DNA of 64,000 nucleotides from DATKZH01 sp035528065 (GTDB lineage Bacteria; Planctomycetota; Planctomycetia; Pirellulales; Thermoguttaceae), in assembly GCA_035528065.1 (NCBI GenBank), contig DATKZH010000558.1, positions 18,662-82,661 of the forward strand, given 5' to 3'. The position numbers were made by a program, and so were the translations under genes. The notes under the pieces are model-generated. The model saw only the letters and a program-made list of their open reading frames with translations, was not told the DNA's origin and searched no databases. Below, one piece after another: positions 7,982 to 20,400 of this stretch (position 1 is its first letter; the number at the start of each line of letters is the position of its first letter).

Positions 7982-9304
7982 TCATTCGGCGCGCGCTGCC
8001 AGCGTTCGGTAGAGTTCCATCGTCCGCCGGGCCGACAGCGGCGCGTGGTAGCGATCGCGTACGGCCTCCTGGGCTCGCAGGCCGCACTCGCGGGCGAAGG
8101 CCCGATCCAGGATCATCCTCCGCAGCGCGGCGGCCAGCGCGGGCGGACGGTGCGGCTCGTGCAGCAGGCCGCCGCTGGTGTCTTCGATCAGTTCGCGAAA
8201 CGCGCCGTGGTCGGGCAGGACAAGGGGGACGGCGTTAGCCCACGCCTCGAGCACGGCCAGTCCCTTGCTTTCCGCCTGCATCGTGGGAACGCTCATCACG
8301 TCGAGCGATTGGAGGAAGGAGATCTTCCCGGTGCGATCCGGCTCGCCCGCGTACTCGAACCGATCGGCCAGCCCCCAGTCGGCCAGTTGCGATCGGATCC
8401 GATCCAGGTAGGGCCGGTCCGCGGCGTCGAGGTAGCCCGCGGCGAGCAAGCGCGTCGGCGGCAGGCCCTCCTGGTCATCCAGCAGCTTGAAGGCCTCGGC
8501 CAGTTGGTGCAATCCCTTCTCCGGAGCAATCCGCGACAGGTAGCCGATCGTGACGGGCTTCTCCTGGGACGGCTCCAGGCCGGCCGGCGCCTCCGCCCCC
8601 GGCCGCGTGCCGTGGCCGGCGAGGTTCAAGCCCGGCGGGATCACGTGAATCCGCTCCCGGGGCACGGCCAGGTACTCGGCCATGAAGTCGGCGTAGTAGC
8701 GGCTCATCGCCACCAGGGCCGAAAGCTCGCCGCAACGCTCGCGCAATACGGCCCGGGCCTCCGAGTAGTGCGGCTCGGGGATCCCGTCCAGGAACGTGTC
8801 TTCCCCGGAAAGGCTGCACACCACCGGCACGCTCAACTCCCGAGCGAGCCTGCGGGCCACGCCGACCAGGAGGACGTTCGACAGGTGGACCAGCTCCGGC
8901 CGCACTTCCCGGGCGAGCCAGCGGACCAGCTTGTCCACTTCCTTGGCCTGGCGTCCCTCGTCGCCCCGCAGCATGGAGAGGGTGAGCGGGCCGAGCTGCT
9001 CGGGACGCGTGCTCAAGCCTCGCCGGCTCAGCCAGCGAAGCAGCCCCGGGTTGTCCAGCAGCCGATCGAGAAACCAGGGCGTATGGCGAAACAGGGCCGA
9101 GTGCTGCTGAAGGTAGACGTTGATCCCCCCAAACACCACCCGATCGATGCTCGCGTCCTCGTCGTCAGTGCGGATCGGCGTGTAGACCGGCACGAGCAGG
9201 ACGTCTTCGCCCGCCTCGCGCAGGGCCATCGCCAGCGTGTTGCCCTGCATGCAACTGCCGCAATACATCCCCCCGGCGCCGGCGAGTAGGTGGACGATTG
9301 TCAT
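7982..9304 (-). CDS. Glycosyltransferase, GT-B fold, family 4-like
   Basis: Transfers a sugar from an activated donor, probably in polysaccharide, lipid or glycoprotein glycan assembly. The N-terminal half has the glycine-rich HLLAGAGGMYCGSCMQGN segment. The C-terminal half has the donor-site features of GT4 enzymes: GYLSRIAPEKGL and ESKGLAVLEA, which satisfies the E-x7-E motif. I chose the ATG at 9304 because MTIVHLLAGAGG starts the Rossmann strand directly; an upstream in-frame start would translate the AAGGATGA-type repeat sequence. Length is 440 residues. It lies 141 bases downstream of sdhB on the same strand and shows no functional link to it. Donor and acceptor cannot be inferred. Confidence 0.88.
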   Translation of the reverse strand: MTIVHLLAGAGGMYCGSCMQGNTLAMALREAGEDVLLVPVYTPIRTDDEDASIDRVVFGGINVYLQQHSALFRHTPWFLDRLLDNPGLLRWLSRRGLSTRPEQLGPLTLSMLRGDEGRQAKEVDKLVRWLAREVRPELVHLSNVLLVGVARRLARELSVPVVCSLSGEDTFLDGIPEPHYSEARAVLRERCGELSALVAMSRYYADFMAEYLAVPRERIHVIPPGLNLAGHGTRPGAEAPAGLEPSQEKPVTIGYLSRIAPEKGLHQLAEAFKLLDDQEGLPPTRLLAAGYLDAADRPYLDRIRSQLADWGLADRFEYAGEPDRTGKISFLQSLDVMSVPTMQAESKGLAVLEAWANAVPLVLPDHGAFRELIEDTSGGLLHEPHRPPALAAALRRMILDRAFARECGLRAQEAVRDRYHAPLSARRTMELYRTLAARAE

Positions 9305-9439
9305 GTGAAGGATGAGGGATGAAAGTGAAGGATGAAGCATGAAGGATCAAGGATGAACTACGAAGCGTCGAGGGACAAGTCGCCACCACGGGTCGTGCGC
9401 GCTGTGGTTGCTACCTGGCAATTCATCCTTCATCCTTAA
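9305..9439. repeat. AAGGATGA-type simple repeats upstream of the glycosyltransferase
   Basis: Between 9306 and 9357 variants of (G)AAGGATGA(A) occur about five times in tandem. At 9421-9438 the complementary form (ATTCATCCTTCATCCTTA) occurs, so the two can pair. The block fills most of the gap between sdhB and the glycosyltransferase gene. It has no coding appearance. Function unknown. Confidence 0.55.
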
Positions 9440-9445
9440 CGTGCG

Positions 9446-10327
9446 TTACCGGTCGAACCACTTCTTGAGCGTGTGCAGCGTGGCGGCGCGGCCGGCTCGG
9501 GCGATGGCGGTGGTCAGGGGGATCTCCTTGGGACAGACCTTGACGCAGTTCTGGGCGTTCCCGCACGTCTGGATGCCCCCCTCGGAGACCAACGCGTCGA
9601 GCCGCTCCGCGGCGTTCATCGCCCCCGTGGGATTCGCGTTGAACAGCTTCACCTGGGCGATGGCGTGGGCGCCCATGAACGCTCGGTCGTACGTTTCCTG
9701 CTGGCGGGCTTTGAACTCCTCCGGCGTCTCCCCTTCCTGGCAGGGGACCTCGATCTTCAGAAACTGCGGACACGCCTCCAGACAGCAGCCGCAGCTCATG
9801 CACTTGCTGTACAGGTAGGCCAATTGCTGATTTTCCTGGGACTGGCGCGAGCCCGAGCCCAGGTGCAGGTAGCTGTCGACCGGCACCCACGCCTTGACCT
9901 TCTCCAGCGCGGCGAAGATCCGGGAGCGGTCGACTACCAGATCGCGAATCACGGGGAACTTGGTCATGGGCCGAAGCTCGATCTCGTCGGGCTTCGCGGC
10001 CAGGAGTTGATCGACCAGGGCGGTACAGGCATGACGGACACGCCCGTTGATTACCATCGTGCACGCCCCGCAGACCTCTTCCAGGCAGTTGCAGTCCCAG
10101 ACGACCGGCGCGACCTTGCGCCCGTCGGCGGTGGTGGCCTTCTCCGCGATTTTCTGGAGCACGCTGATGCAGTTCATATCGGGCTCGTGCTCTACCCGGA
10201 ACCGCTCCCAATAACTGGCTTGGCCGGGGCCGTCCTGCCGGAGGATTCGCACGCGGAACGACCGGGCGGGCGGGGTGCCGTGGTCCGGACGGGGATCGGC
10301 CGGTTGAGATGACGCTTGGTCGCTCAT
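9446..10327 (-). CDS. sdhB: Succinate dehydrogenase / fumarate reductase iron-sulfur subunit
   Basis: Carries electrons from the flavoprotein to the membrane quinone site. The [2Fe-2S] ligands are in CNCLEEVCGAC plus a later Cys in NGRVRHAC. The [4Fe-4S] motif is CMSCGCCLEACP with one additional Cys, and the third cluster motif is CGNAQNCVKVCP. Length is 293 residues with a Pro/Ser-rich N-terminal extension of about 20 residues. The start codon (10325-10327) overlaps the sdhA stop as ATGA, giving translational coupling. A longer reading through the same frame upstream is only the shadow of sdhA. Confidence 0.95.
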   Translation of the reverse strand: MSDQASSQPADPRPDHGTPPARSFRVRILRQDGPGQASYWERFRVEHEPDMNCISVLQKIAEKATTADGRKVAPVVWDCNCLEEVCGACTMVINGRVRHACTALVDQLLAAKPDEIELRPMTKFPVIRDLVVDRSRIFAALEKVKAWVPVDSYLHLGSGSRQSQENQQLAYLYSKCMSCGCCLEACPQFLKIEVPCQEGETPEEFKARQQETYDRAFMGAHAIAQVKLFNANPTGAMNAAERLDALVSEGGIQTCGNAQNCVKVCPKEIPLTTAIARAGRAATLHTLKKWFDR

Positions 10328-12294
10328 GGCTGCGATTGCGATGCCTTTCTTGCTTGGCGCGTTCGCCACACGTCTTCGATCACGTCGCCGCCGACCACGC
10401 CGTAGAGCCGCGGGCGGGGCCGTGTGAGCGAGGTGTCGACGGGCTCGTAGGTGATTTCGGGCTCCCCGTCCGCCGAGAGCGTGGCCACCGTCGATTTGAG
10501 CCACTTCCGATTGTTCTCCTCGAATCGGTCGCACCACGTCTCGGCCTGGCGGCGCCGCTCGGCCGGGTCGTCGGCATCGACGTCGGGCGGGGCGAACTCG
10601 GGCTTGTAGTGCGCCCCGCGGCACTCGTCCCGCTCGAGCGCCCCGCGGAGGACCGCCTTGGCCAGGGGGAACATGTCCCGTAGCGCCCGGGCGAACACCA
10701 CGTTCTGGTTGGCCCAGTTGCCCTTGTCGGCCAACGAGGCGCGGCGTGCCTGCTCCTCCAGCTCGCAGACTCGGCCGTACGCTTCCTCCAACTCCCGGTT
10801 GTGGCGGATGACCGTGGCCACCCGGGTCATCAACCGGCCCAACTCCGCATGGAGGCGATAAGGGTTCGGGCCGTCGTCGGGGCGAGCCAGGAGGGCGTCG
10901 TAGTCGGCCTGGTGGTTTTGCCTGGCTTGGTCGTAGAGCGAGGAGGGCTGCTCGGCGGCCGGCCCGCCGGGGAGGTTGTTCACGTACGTCACGACGCCGG
11001 GGGCCACGCAGAGGCCGCTGAAGATGCAGGCGACCAGCGAGTTCGCCCCCAGCCGGTTCGCGCCGTGGAACTGGTAGTCGCACTCCCCGATGGCGAACAG
11101 GCCGGGGACGTTCGTCTGCTGATTGCGCGGCGAGCCGACGCGGAGGCCCCCTTCAGCCGTGCGGTCGTAGTCGCACCACAAGCCGCCCATCGAGTAATGC
11201 ACGGCGGGAAAGATCTTCATCGCCGTCCGGCGGGGGTCGACGCCCTGGAACTTCTCGTAAATTTCCAGGATCCCGGCCAGCTTCCGGTCCAGAAGCTCGC
11301 GGGGGAGGTGGCTCACGTCGAGATAGACGCACATCCGCTCGGGCTCGACGCTCAAGCCCTCCTTGACGCAGACGTTGAAGATCTCGCGCGTGGCGATGTC
11401 GCGCGGGACGAGGTTGCCGTACGTCGGATAGCGGTCTTCGAGGAAATAGTATCGCTCCCGCTCGGGGATAGCGCCGGGCGGACGACGGTCCTGCGGCTTG
11501 CGCGGCACCCAGATGCGTCCGCCTTCGCCCCGGGCGCTTTCGCTGATCAGGCGGAGCTTGTCGGCCCCGGGGATGGCCGTTGGGTGGACCTGGACGAACT
11601 CGCCGTTGGCATAGCGCCCGCCCGCCTGAAAGACGCGACTGGCCACGCTTCCGGTGCAGGCGACCGAGTTGGTGGAGCGGCCGAAGATCGCGCCGCACCC
11701 GCCGCTGGCGACGATCACCGCGTCGGACGGAATCGCACGGATCTGCATGCTGACCATGTTCTGGGCGACGCACCCCCGGCAGCGGCCGTTCGGGTCGAGG
11801 ATGGGGCCGAGGAAGTCCCAGCCCGCGAACTTCGTCACTTTGGCGCCCACTTCCCAGCGCCGCACCTGCTCGTCCAGGGCGTAGAGGAGCTGTTGCCCGG
11901 TGGTGGCCCCGGCGAACGCGGTCCGCTTGTAGAGGGTGCCGCCGAAGCGGCGCTGGTCGCGGAATCCCTCGGGCGTGCGGTTGAAGGTGACGCCGAGCCG
12001 GTCCATGAGGTCGATGATCTTGGGCGCCCAGTCGGCCAGCTCCTTGACCGGGGGCTGGTGTTGGAGGAAATCGCCGCCGTAGACGGTGTCGTCGAAATGC
12101 TTCCATTCGGCGTCGCCGAGCTGGCGCGTGAGGTCGTTGACGCTGTTGATCCCCCCCTGGGCACAAGCGCTATGGGAGCGTTTCACCGGGGCCAGGCTCA
12201 TCAGGCCGACGTCCAGGCCGAGCTCGGCCAGCTTCATCGTCGCGGCCAGCCCGGCCAGTCCGCCGCCGACCACCATCACCTGCGGGTGTGCCAT
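10324..12294 (-). CDS. sdhA: Succinate dehydrogenase / fumarate reductase flavoprotein subunit
   Basis: Oxidises succinate to fumarate, or the reverse, on the cytoplasmic face of complex II. The N terminus has the dinucleotide-binding motif VGGGLAGLAA. It is followed by KRSHSACAQGGIN, containing the His that carries covalent FAD in this family. Later segments HPTAIPGADKLRLISESARG and the YSMGGLWCDYD region match the substrate-site and capping domains. The 656 residues fit the type-B (Bacillus/Bacteroidetes-like) enzymes. It is the middle gene of sdhC-sdhA-sdhB, 25 bases after sdhC. Confidence 0.96.
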   Translation of the reverse strand: MAHPQVMVVGGGLAGLAATMKLAELGLDVGLMSLAPVKRSHSACAQGGINSVNDLTRQLGDAEWKHFDDTVYGGDFLQHQPPVKELADWAPKIIDLMDRLGVTFNRTPEGFRDQRRFGGTLYKRTAFAGATTGQQLLYALDEQVRRWEVGAKVTKFAGWDFLGPILDPNGRCRGCVAQNMVSMQIRAIPSDAVIVASGGCGAIFGRSTNSVACTGSVASRVFQAGGRYANGEFVQVHPTAIPGADKLRLISESARGEGGRIWVPRKPQDRRPPGAIPERERYYFLEDRYPTYGNLVPRDIATREIFNVCVKEGLSVEPERMCVYLDVSHLPRELLDRKLAGILEIYEKFQGVDPRRTAMKIFPAVHYSMGGLWCDYDRTAEGGLRVGSPRNQQTNVPGLFAIGECDYQFHGANRLGANSLVACIFSGLCVAPGVVTYVNNLPGGPAAEQPSSLYDQARQNHQADYDALLARPDDGPNPYRLHAELGRLMTRVATVIRHNRELEEAYGRVCELEEQARRASLADKGNWANQNVVFARALRDMFPLAKAVLRGALERDECRGAHYKPEFAPPDVDADDPAERRRQAETWCDRFEENNRKWLKSTVATLSADGEPEITYEPVDTSLTRPRPRLYGVVGGDVIEDVWRTRQARKASQSQP

Positions 12295-12319
12295 TGCGTC
12301 GCGTCCTTCCGGTGCGTTC

Positions 12320-13027
12320 TCAGGGGGGCACGGTTACGCCGAGCATGCTGACGATCGCCCCGACGCCGATTCCCGCCAGGGCGATCCCGGTGATCAGGCA
12401 GGGGACGTTGGCCCATCGCTGGGCGTTCGTGCTGGTCCAGAGTCCCCAGGTGATCCCGGCCGTCCAGAGGCCGTTGGAAAAGTGGTAGACGACGGCCAGC
12501 GTTCCGACGAGGTAGATCGCCACGACCACCCACGACGCCCCCAGCGCCGCGGCGGCGGTGGCCGGGGCGTGCTCGGGATCGAACCGGGCCCCGCCGAGCG
12601 GTCGGGCGACGCCCTCCACCCACCAGTCCATGCGCAGCCAGCCGTGCATGTGGAACACGTGCCAGAAGATGAACAGGAAGGCGATCACCCCGGTGAGCCG
12701 CTCCAGGGTGTAGCGGAAGTTCTCGCGGTACGGGTAGTCGAGCAGATTGCGCTTTCCGCGGCTGACGATGGTCAAGCCCACCAGCCCGTGAAACAGGATG
12801 GGGAGAAAAATCACGCTCCACTCGAGCACCAGGATCGTGGTGGGGCCGAGCACGTGGATCTGGTCCGCGCGGCGCTGGTAGGTCTCCGGGCCGTCGATCA
12901 CCGCCGCGTTGGTGGCCAGGTGGAAGGCCAAGTAGCCTCCCAGCGGCATCAGCCCCAGAAGCGAGTGCAGACGGCGGACGACGAATTCGTGCCGGCCGAA
13001 GATCGAAGCGGGATGAGGGATTGCCAT
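12320..13027 (-). CDS. sdhC: Succinate dehydrogenase cytochrome b558 subunit (type B)
   Basis: Single polypeptide membrane anchor of complex II, predicted to have five transmembrane helices and to hold two b hemes. Candidate heme ligands are His in RRLHSLLGLMPLGGYLAFH, FLPILFHGLVG, FIFWHVFHMHGW and VVYHFSNGLW, the usual distribution in type-B SdhC. Length of 235 fits. The gene order C-A-B is the one used with a single fused anchor subunit, and no separate sdhD is present. It follows the acetolactate-synthase-like gene by 64 bases on the same strand, so a longer transcript is possible. Confidence 0.94.
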   Translation of the reverse strand: MAIPHPASIFGRHEFVVRRLHSLLGLMPLGGYLAFHLATNAAVIDGPETYQRRADQIHVLGPTTILVLEWSVIFLPILFHGLVGLTIVSRGKRNLLDYPYRENFRYTLERLTGVIAFLFIFWHVFHMHGWLRMDWWVEGVARPLGGARFDPEHAPATAAAALGASWVVVAIYLVGTLAVVYHFSNGLWTAGITWGLWTSTNAQRWANVPCLITGIALAGIGVGAIVSMLGVTVPP

Positions 13028-13091
13028 CGGCAGCTATCTCGATTTCGCGGGAGCCGGGCGAACCGCCGGCGTGCCCTCGGCGGCCGAACGC

Positions 13092-14726
<1,635 letters not shown>

Positions 14727-14744
14727 CTCACGGGATCTCCCATT

Positions 14745-15575
14745 TCACCGGATCTCCGCCACGATGAGGGTCATGTCGTCGGTGGTCGGCCCGTGCTGGT
14801 AGCGGGCGACCTGGTCGAGGATGTGGTCGGCCGTGTCGAACAGGTCGAGCGACATGGCCTCGGTCGCGATCCGGGTTAGGCCGTCGGTGCCCAGCAAGCG
14901 CCCGTCGGCGCCCGCCGTCTCCGTCAGCCCGTCGGTGTAAAACAGCAGCCGGTCGCCCGGCTCGAGCTCCAGGCAGTGTTGCGGCTCCTTGGCCAGGCAG
15001 TCCTCCATCACCCCGATCACGAGGTTTTGGCTCTCCAGCGGTTCGACGGTCCGGCCGTCGCGGCGAATCAAGAGCGAGCTGGGGTGCCCGGCCCCGCTCC
15101 AGGTAACGCGTCGGCGGACCAGGTCGATCTGTGCCGTGATGAACGTCAGGTAGAGATTGGTCTCCGCGAAGAAGCTGAGGATGAATCGGTTCAGCGACCG
15201 CACGATCTCGTGAGGCTCGCGGCCGTATACGATCCCGTATCGCACTTCACTGCTGACCCGGGACGCCAGTAGCGCCGGTCCGATGCCGTGCCCCGTTACG
15301 TCGCAGATCGCGACGTACAATGTCTCCCAATCGGAGAAGCCAGCCTGGCAATAGTCGCCGCCGACCTCGTCGACCGGGACGTACCGCACGTCGACGAGGA
15401 CCCGGTCGTGACGCACCGGCTTGGGCAACATGCTGTCGTGCACCTTGGCGGCCAGCCGCAACTGACGGCTTAGCTTGGCTCGGCTGATCTCCAATTCGTG
15501 CTCGGTTTCGGAGACTCGCTGGCGTAGCTGCTCGACGGTCTGGCGCAACTGCTCGACACTCTGGTCGTCGGTCAT
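14745..15575 (-). CDS. PP2C-type serine phosphatase (SpoIIE/RsbU-like)
   Basis: Predicted cytoplasmic Mn/Mg-dependent phosphatase that would dephosphorylate an anti-sigma-factor antagonist in a partner-switching pathway. Residues 1-45 form a Gln/Glu/Arg-rich coiled coil (VEQLRQTVEQLRQRVSETE). The catalytic domain shows VGGDYCQAGF, ICDVTGHGIGPALLAS, LLFYTDGLTE and a C-terminal DDMTLIVAEIR, the metal-binding Asp/Gly motifs of the SpoIIE group. I start at the ATG at 15575 (276 residues), where the coiled coil begins. No sensor domain, STAS protein or kinase partner is adjacent. The 18-base gap to the next gene suggests co-transcription with it, which is odd for these functions. Confidence 0.86.
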   Translation of the reverse strand: MTDDQSVEQLRQTVEQLRQRVSETEHELEISRAKLSRQLRLAAKVHDSMLPKPVRHDRVLVDVRYVPVDEVGGDYCQAGFSDWETLYVAICDVTGHGIGPALLASRVSSEVRYGIVYGREPHEIVRSLNRFILSFFAETNLYLTFITAQIDLVRRRVTWSGAGHPSSLLIRRDGRTVEPLESQNLVIGVMEDCLAKEPQHCLELEPGDRLLFYTDGLTETAGADGRLLGTDGLTRIATEAMSLDLFDTADHILDQVARYQHGPTTDDMTLIVAEIR

Positions 15576-16219
<644 letters not shown>

Positions 16220-17404
16220 ATGAAGTCGAAAGAAATTGCGGGAGTCGTGCTCAAGAAGGGGCTGCCGGCCGTCGTGGGGCTGGTCGTCCTGGTAGCGGTC
16301 ATCGCCTGGCTGGCGGGGGCGTTTACGAAGAAGATTCCGCCGGGCCCGACCGCGATGGCCGCCGACGAGCTGCCGGTCGAGCCGGATTACGGAACCTACA
16401 AGGTCCAACAGATCGAGAAACCGTACATCGAGGAGGCGATTGGCACCCTCAAGGCGGCCCGGCGCACGGAACTCTCCTCCCGGGTGCAGGCCACCATCTC
16501 CCGCATCGCTGCCGGGGCGGGCGACACGGTGGCCGAGGGGGACGTGTTGATCGAATTGGACCGCAAGGACTTCGAGGCCCGGCTCAGCCAGACCCAGGCC
16601 GCGCTGGACGCCGCCGACGCGGCCACCCACCAGGCCCAGGACGTCTACGATCGGGCCGTCCGCCTCCGCAAGGCCAACCCGGGCGCCATCGCCGAGCAGG
16701 ATTTCAACCAGATGTACTCCAACCTGCTCACGGCCCAAGCCAACCAGAGCGGGGCTCGCCAAGCCGTGGCGGAGTCCCAGGTGCGGCTTTCCTACACGAC
16801 GATCAAGGCCCCCAAGTCGGGAACGGTCGTCGACCGATGGGCCGAGGAGGGCGACATGACCCAGCCGGGCGTGCCCCTGTTGAGCCTCTACGACCGCACG
16901 TCGCTGCGGCTGGAGGTCCCGGTGATGGAGAACCTGGGGGCCAAGATCCAGAAGGGAGACGAGCTGGAGGTGCACATCGACGCGTTGGATGAGGACTTCC
17001 AAGGCGTGGTCGCCGAGCGGGTGCCCCAGGCCGAAGCCGCCACCCGCTCGTTCCTGGTCAAGGTCAGTCTGCCGCCCTCCGAGAAGCTCTACGAAGGGAT
17101 GTTCGGACGTCTCAAGGTCCCCGCCGGCATTCGGCGGCACCTCTGCCTGCACACGAGCGCCATTCAGCAAGTAGGACAGTTGCAGTTCGTCACGGTCATC
17201 ATCGATCCGAACACCGGCAACCGAGAGCGACGGTTCGTCAAGACGGGTCGCCGGGGGGACGCGCTGCACCGCGAAGTCCTCAGCGGGCTGGAGGCCGGCG
17301 AGCAGGTGCTGCTCGTGCGGCCGGAGCCTTCGCCGCAGAGTCCACCGGGGCCGGCCGGCCGGAGTGCCGCCGACTCCCCGGCGAAGCAGCCGACCGGCCG
17401 GTAA
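16220..17404 (+). CDS. RND efflux periplasmic adaptor (HlyD/MFP family)
   Basis: Membrane fusion protein linking an RND pump to an outer-membrane channel. The N terminus is a single anchor helix (GLPAVVGLVVLVAVIAWLAG). Next comes the lipoyl half-motif ELSSRVQATISRIAAGAGD, a coiled-coil hairpin around residues 105-195 (LSQTQAALDAADAATHQAQD), the second lipoyl half (YTTIKAPKSGTVVDR), a beta-barrel and a membrane-proximal domain. It ends in a Pro/Ser-rich tail. The ATG at 16220 follows GGGAG and starts the anchor directly; length is 394 residues. The permease gene begins 25 bases downstream. No outer-membrane factor is encoded nearby. Confidence 0.92.
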   Translation: MKSKEIAGVVLKKGLPAVVGLVVLVAVIAWLAGAFTKKIPPGPTAMAADELPVEPDYGTYKVQQIEKPYIEEAIGTLKAARRTELSSRVQATISRIAAGAGDTVAEGDVLIELDRKDFEARLSQTQAALDAADAATHQAQDVYDRAVRLRKANPGAIAEQDFNQMYSNLLTAQANQSGARQAVAESQVRLSYTTIKAPKSGTVVDRWAEEGDMTQPGVPLLSLYDRTSLRLEVPVMENLGAKIQKGDELEVHIDALDEDFQGVVAERVPQAEAATRSFLVKVSLPPSEKLYEGMFGRLKVPAGIRRHLCLHTSAIQQVGQLQFVTVIIDPNTGNRERRFVKTGRRGDALHREVLSGLEAGEQVLLVRPEPSPQSPPGPAGRSAADSPAKQPTGR

Positions 17405-17429
17405 GCAAACAGGGAGGGGACCCCGCGCG

Positions 17430-20400
17430 ATGAATAGCGATACCAAGAAGACGCCGCTCTTGACTCGCGTCGTCGAACTCTTTCTCCGCGGCGACGTGGC
17501 CGTCTTGCTCATTGTCGTGTCAATCTTGCTCGGTCTGGCCGCCCTCTATTTGACGCCTCGCGAAGAGGAGCCGCAGATCGTCGTGCCGCTGGCCGACGTG
17601 CTCGTCTCCGCGCCCGGGCTTTCGGCCCAAGACGTCGAGCAGAAAGTGACCAACCGGCTGGAGAAGCTGCTCTACCAGATCGACGGCGTGGAATACGTCT
17701 ATTCGATGTCCATGCCGGGCCAGTGCGTGGTGACCGTGCGGTTCTACGTGGGCGAAGACCGCGAGGACTCGCTCGTCAAGCTATACAACAAGCTGCACTC
17801 GAACCTCGACCGCATTCCACCCGCCGTGACCGGTTGGGTCGTCAAGCCGGTGGAAGTCGACGACGTGCCGATCGTCAACGTCACCCTCTGGTCCGACCGG
17901 CCCCAGCTCTACGGCGATCACGAGCTGCGTCGGATCGCCGAGCAGCTCCAGCAGGAGATCCAGGCGATCCAGAACACGAACCGCGTCGAGGTGATCGGCG
18001 GTCGCCCCCGGCGGATCCGCGTGGAGCTGAAGCCCGCCCAACTGGCCGCCCGAGGGACCTCGGCCTTGCAGGTCGCCGAGGCGTTGCGGGCGAGCAACGT
18101 GAACGTTCGGGCAGGCCAGTTCGAGCAGCAGAACGAGCAGTTCGTGGTCGAGGCGGGCACGTTCATCCGGGACGGCGGCGATTTGGGGGACCTGGTGATC
18201 CAAGTGTCGGGCGATCGGCCCGTCTATCTCAAGGACGTGGCCGACGTAATCGACGGCCCGGCGGAGGTCGAGAGCTACACCTGGATCGGATTCGGCCCGG
18301 CCGCCAACAACCCGTACGATGCCAAGGATCGTCCGGCGGAGAAGGGCGGACGATCGCCGGGCCAGGCCGTGGAGGGGAGTGTCGAGCCGGCGCCGGGCAC
18401 GCTGTTTCCCGCCGTGCACATCGCGGTGGCGAAGCGAAAAGGCACCAACGCCGTTTGGGTCGCCGAGGCGGTCGAGAAACGGATGGACGAGCTGGCCCGC
18501 ACGCACCTCCCCGACGGGGTCCAGTTCCGCGTCACCCGCGACTATGGCGAAACCGCCGACGCCAAGGTCGACGAGCTGGTCGAGAGCCTGGCGATCGCCG
18601 TGATCACGGTGATTGGGCTGATCGGGCTGGTGATCGGGTGGCGTGCCGCCTTGGTGGTCGCGCTGGCGGTCCCCGTCTGCTACAGCGTGACCCTGTTCAT
18701 CAATCTGATGGTTGGATACACGATCAACCGGGTGACGCTGTTCGCATTGATCCTGGCCTTGGGCCTCTTGGTCGACGACCCGATCACCGACGTGGAGAAC
18801 ATCGCCCGATACTTCGCCATGCGGGTGCTGCCGCCTCGCCAGGCGGTGCTCAAAGCGATCCAGGAAGTGCGGCCCGCGTTAATTCTATCCACCCTGGCGA
18901 TCATCGCCAGCTTCCTGCCGCTGATGTTCATCACCGGGATGATGGGCCCGTACATGGCCCCGATGGCCATGAACGTTCCGTTGACGGTCACCGTCTCCAT
19001 GCTTGTGGCCTTCGTGATCACGCCCTGGCTTTCACTCGTCGCGCTGAGGAAATTGAGCACCGGCGGCAGCGACGAGCCGGCGTTCGACCTGACCAAGCGG
19101 CCGATCTACCGCATCAGCAAGGCCGTGCTCAGCCCGATCCTCGACCGGCGGTGGCTTGCCTGGGCGACGCTGGGCGCGGTGGCGTTCCTCTTGGCGGGGG
19201 CGATGGCCCTGCCGGCGTTCCGCTTGGTGCCGCTGAAGATGTTGCCCTACGACAACAAGAACGAGTTCCAGATCGTCGTCGACATGCCCGAAGGGACCAC
19301 GCTGGAACGCACGGAGGCCGTCACCCGGCGACTGGGGCAATACCTGGCCGGCGTCCGCGAGGTCCGCGACTACCAGCTCTACGTGGGGCTGGCCTCGCCG
19401 ATGGACTTCAACGGGATGGTGCGGCACTACTTCCTCCGCCGCGGCCCCAACGTGGCCGACATTCGCGTGAACCTGGCCCCGAAAGAAGTGCGCACCGCAC
19501 AGTCGCACGAGATCATCCTGCGGATTCGCGATGACTTGACCCGGGTTGCGAGGGAGGCGGACGGCGGGGCGAACGTCAAGCTGGTCGAGGTCCCGCCCGG
19601 CCCGCCGGTCATCGCCACGGTGACGGCCGAGGTCTATGGGCCGCCGGACCAGGACTACGCCGGCCTGATTGCCGCCGCCCGGCGCGTCGAGGAGCGGCTG
19701 GAGCGGGAGCCCGGAATCGTCGACGTGGACTGTAGCGCCGAACACGACCAGACCCGCTTCGTATTCGAGACGGACCAGCCGAAGGCGGCCCTTTCGGGGG
19801 TGTCCAAGGAGAACGTCGCCAGCACCCTGCAACTCGCGCTGAGCGGCCTGACCGCTACGGTGGTGCAGGAGGCCGGGGAGGTCGACCCGCTCCTGGTCCA
19901 ACTCCGGCTCAGCCGGACGGAACGGTCGGCCGAGGACGATCTGTCCGAGCTCTACGTCCGCGGCCAGCAGGGGCAATTGGTGCAGATGGGAGCCTTGGGC
20001 GACTTTCGAGAGGGACTGGAAGACAAGACCATCTACCACAAGAACCTGCGGCGCGTGGCGTACGTGTTCGGCGAGGTGGCCGGACGCCCGCCCGCCGACG
20101 CCATCATGGACATGGAAATCGACCGCAAGCCCGACGGCGCCGAGACCACGCCCGCGCCTGCCATCCGCCCCGCCGATGCGCGGACCTGGTTCTCGCCGGG
20201 TGGCGACGATCCCTGGTCCGTGCCGGCGGGCTACGAGGTCCACTGGGCCGGCGAGGGGGAGTGGAAGATCACCTTGGACGTGTTCCGTGACCTGGGAATC
20301 GCGTTCGCGGCCGCGCTGGTGGGGATCTTCGTCGTGCTGATGTTCGAGACCGACTCCCTGGTCATGCCCCTGGTCATCATGCTGGCCATCCCCCTCACCT

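Noticed and set aside
7787..9289. 500-codon plus-strand frame antisense to the glycosyltransferase
   Set aside because: Arg/Gly/Gln-rich shadow of a clear glycosyltransferase; no domain of its own.
9305..9439. CRISPR-like array in the AAGGATGA repeats
   Set aside because: Units are about ten bases with no spacers of constant length and no cas genes nearby.
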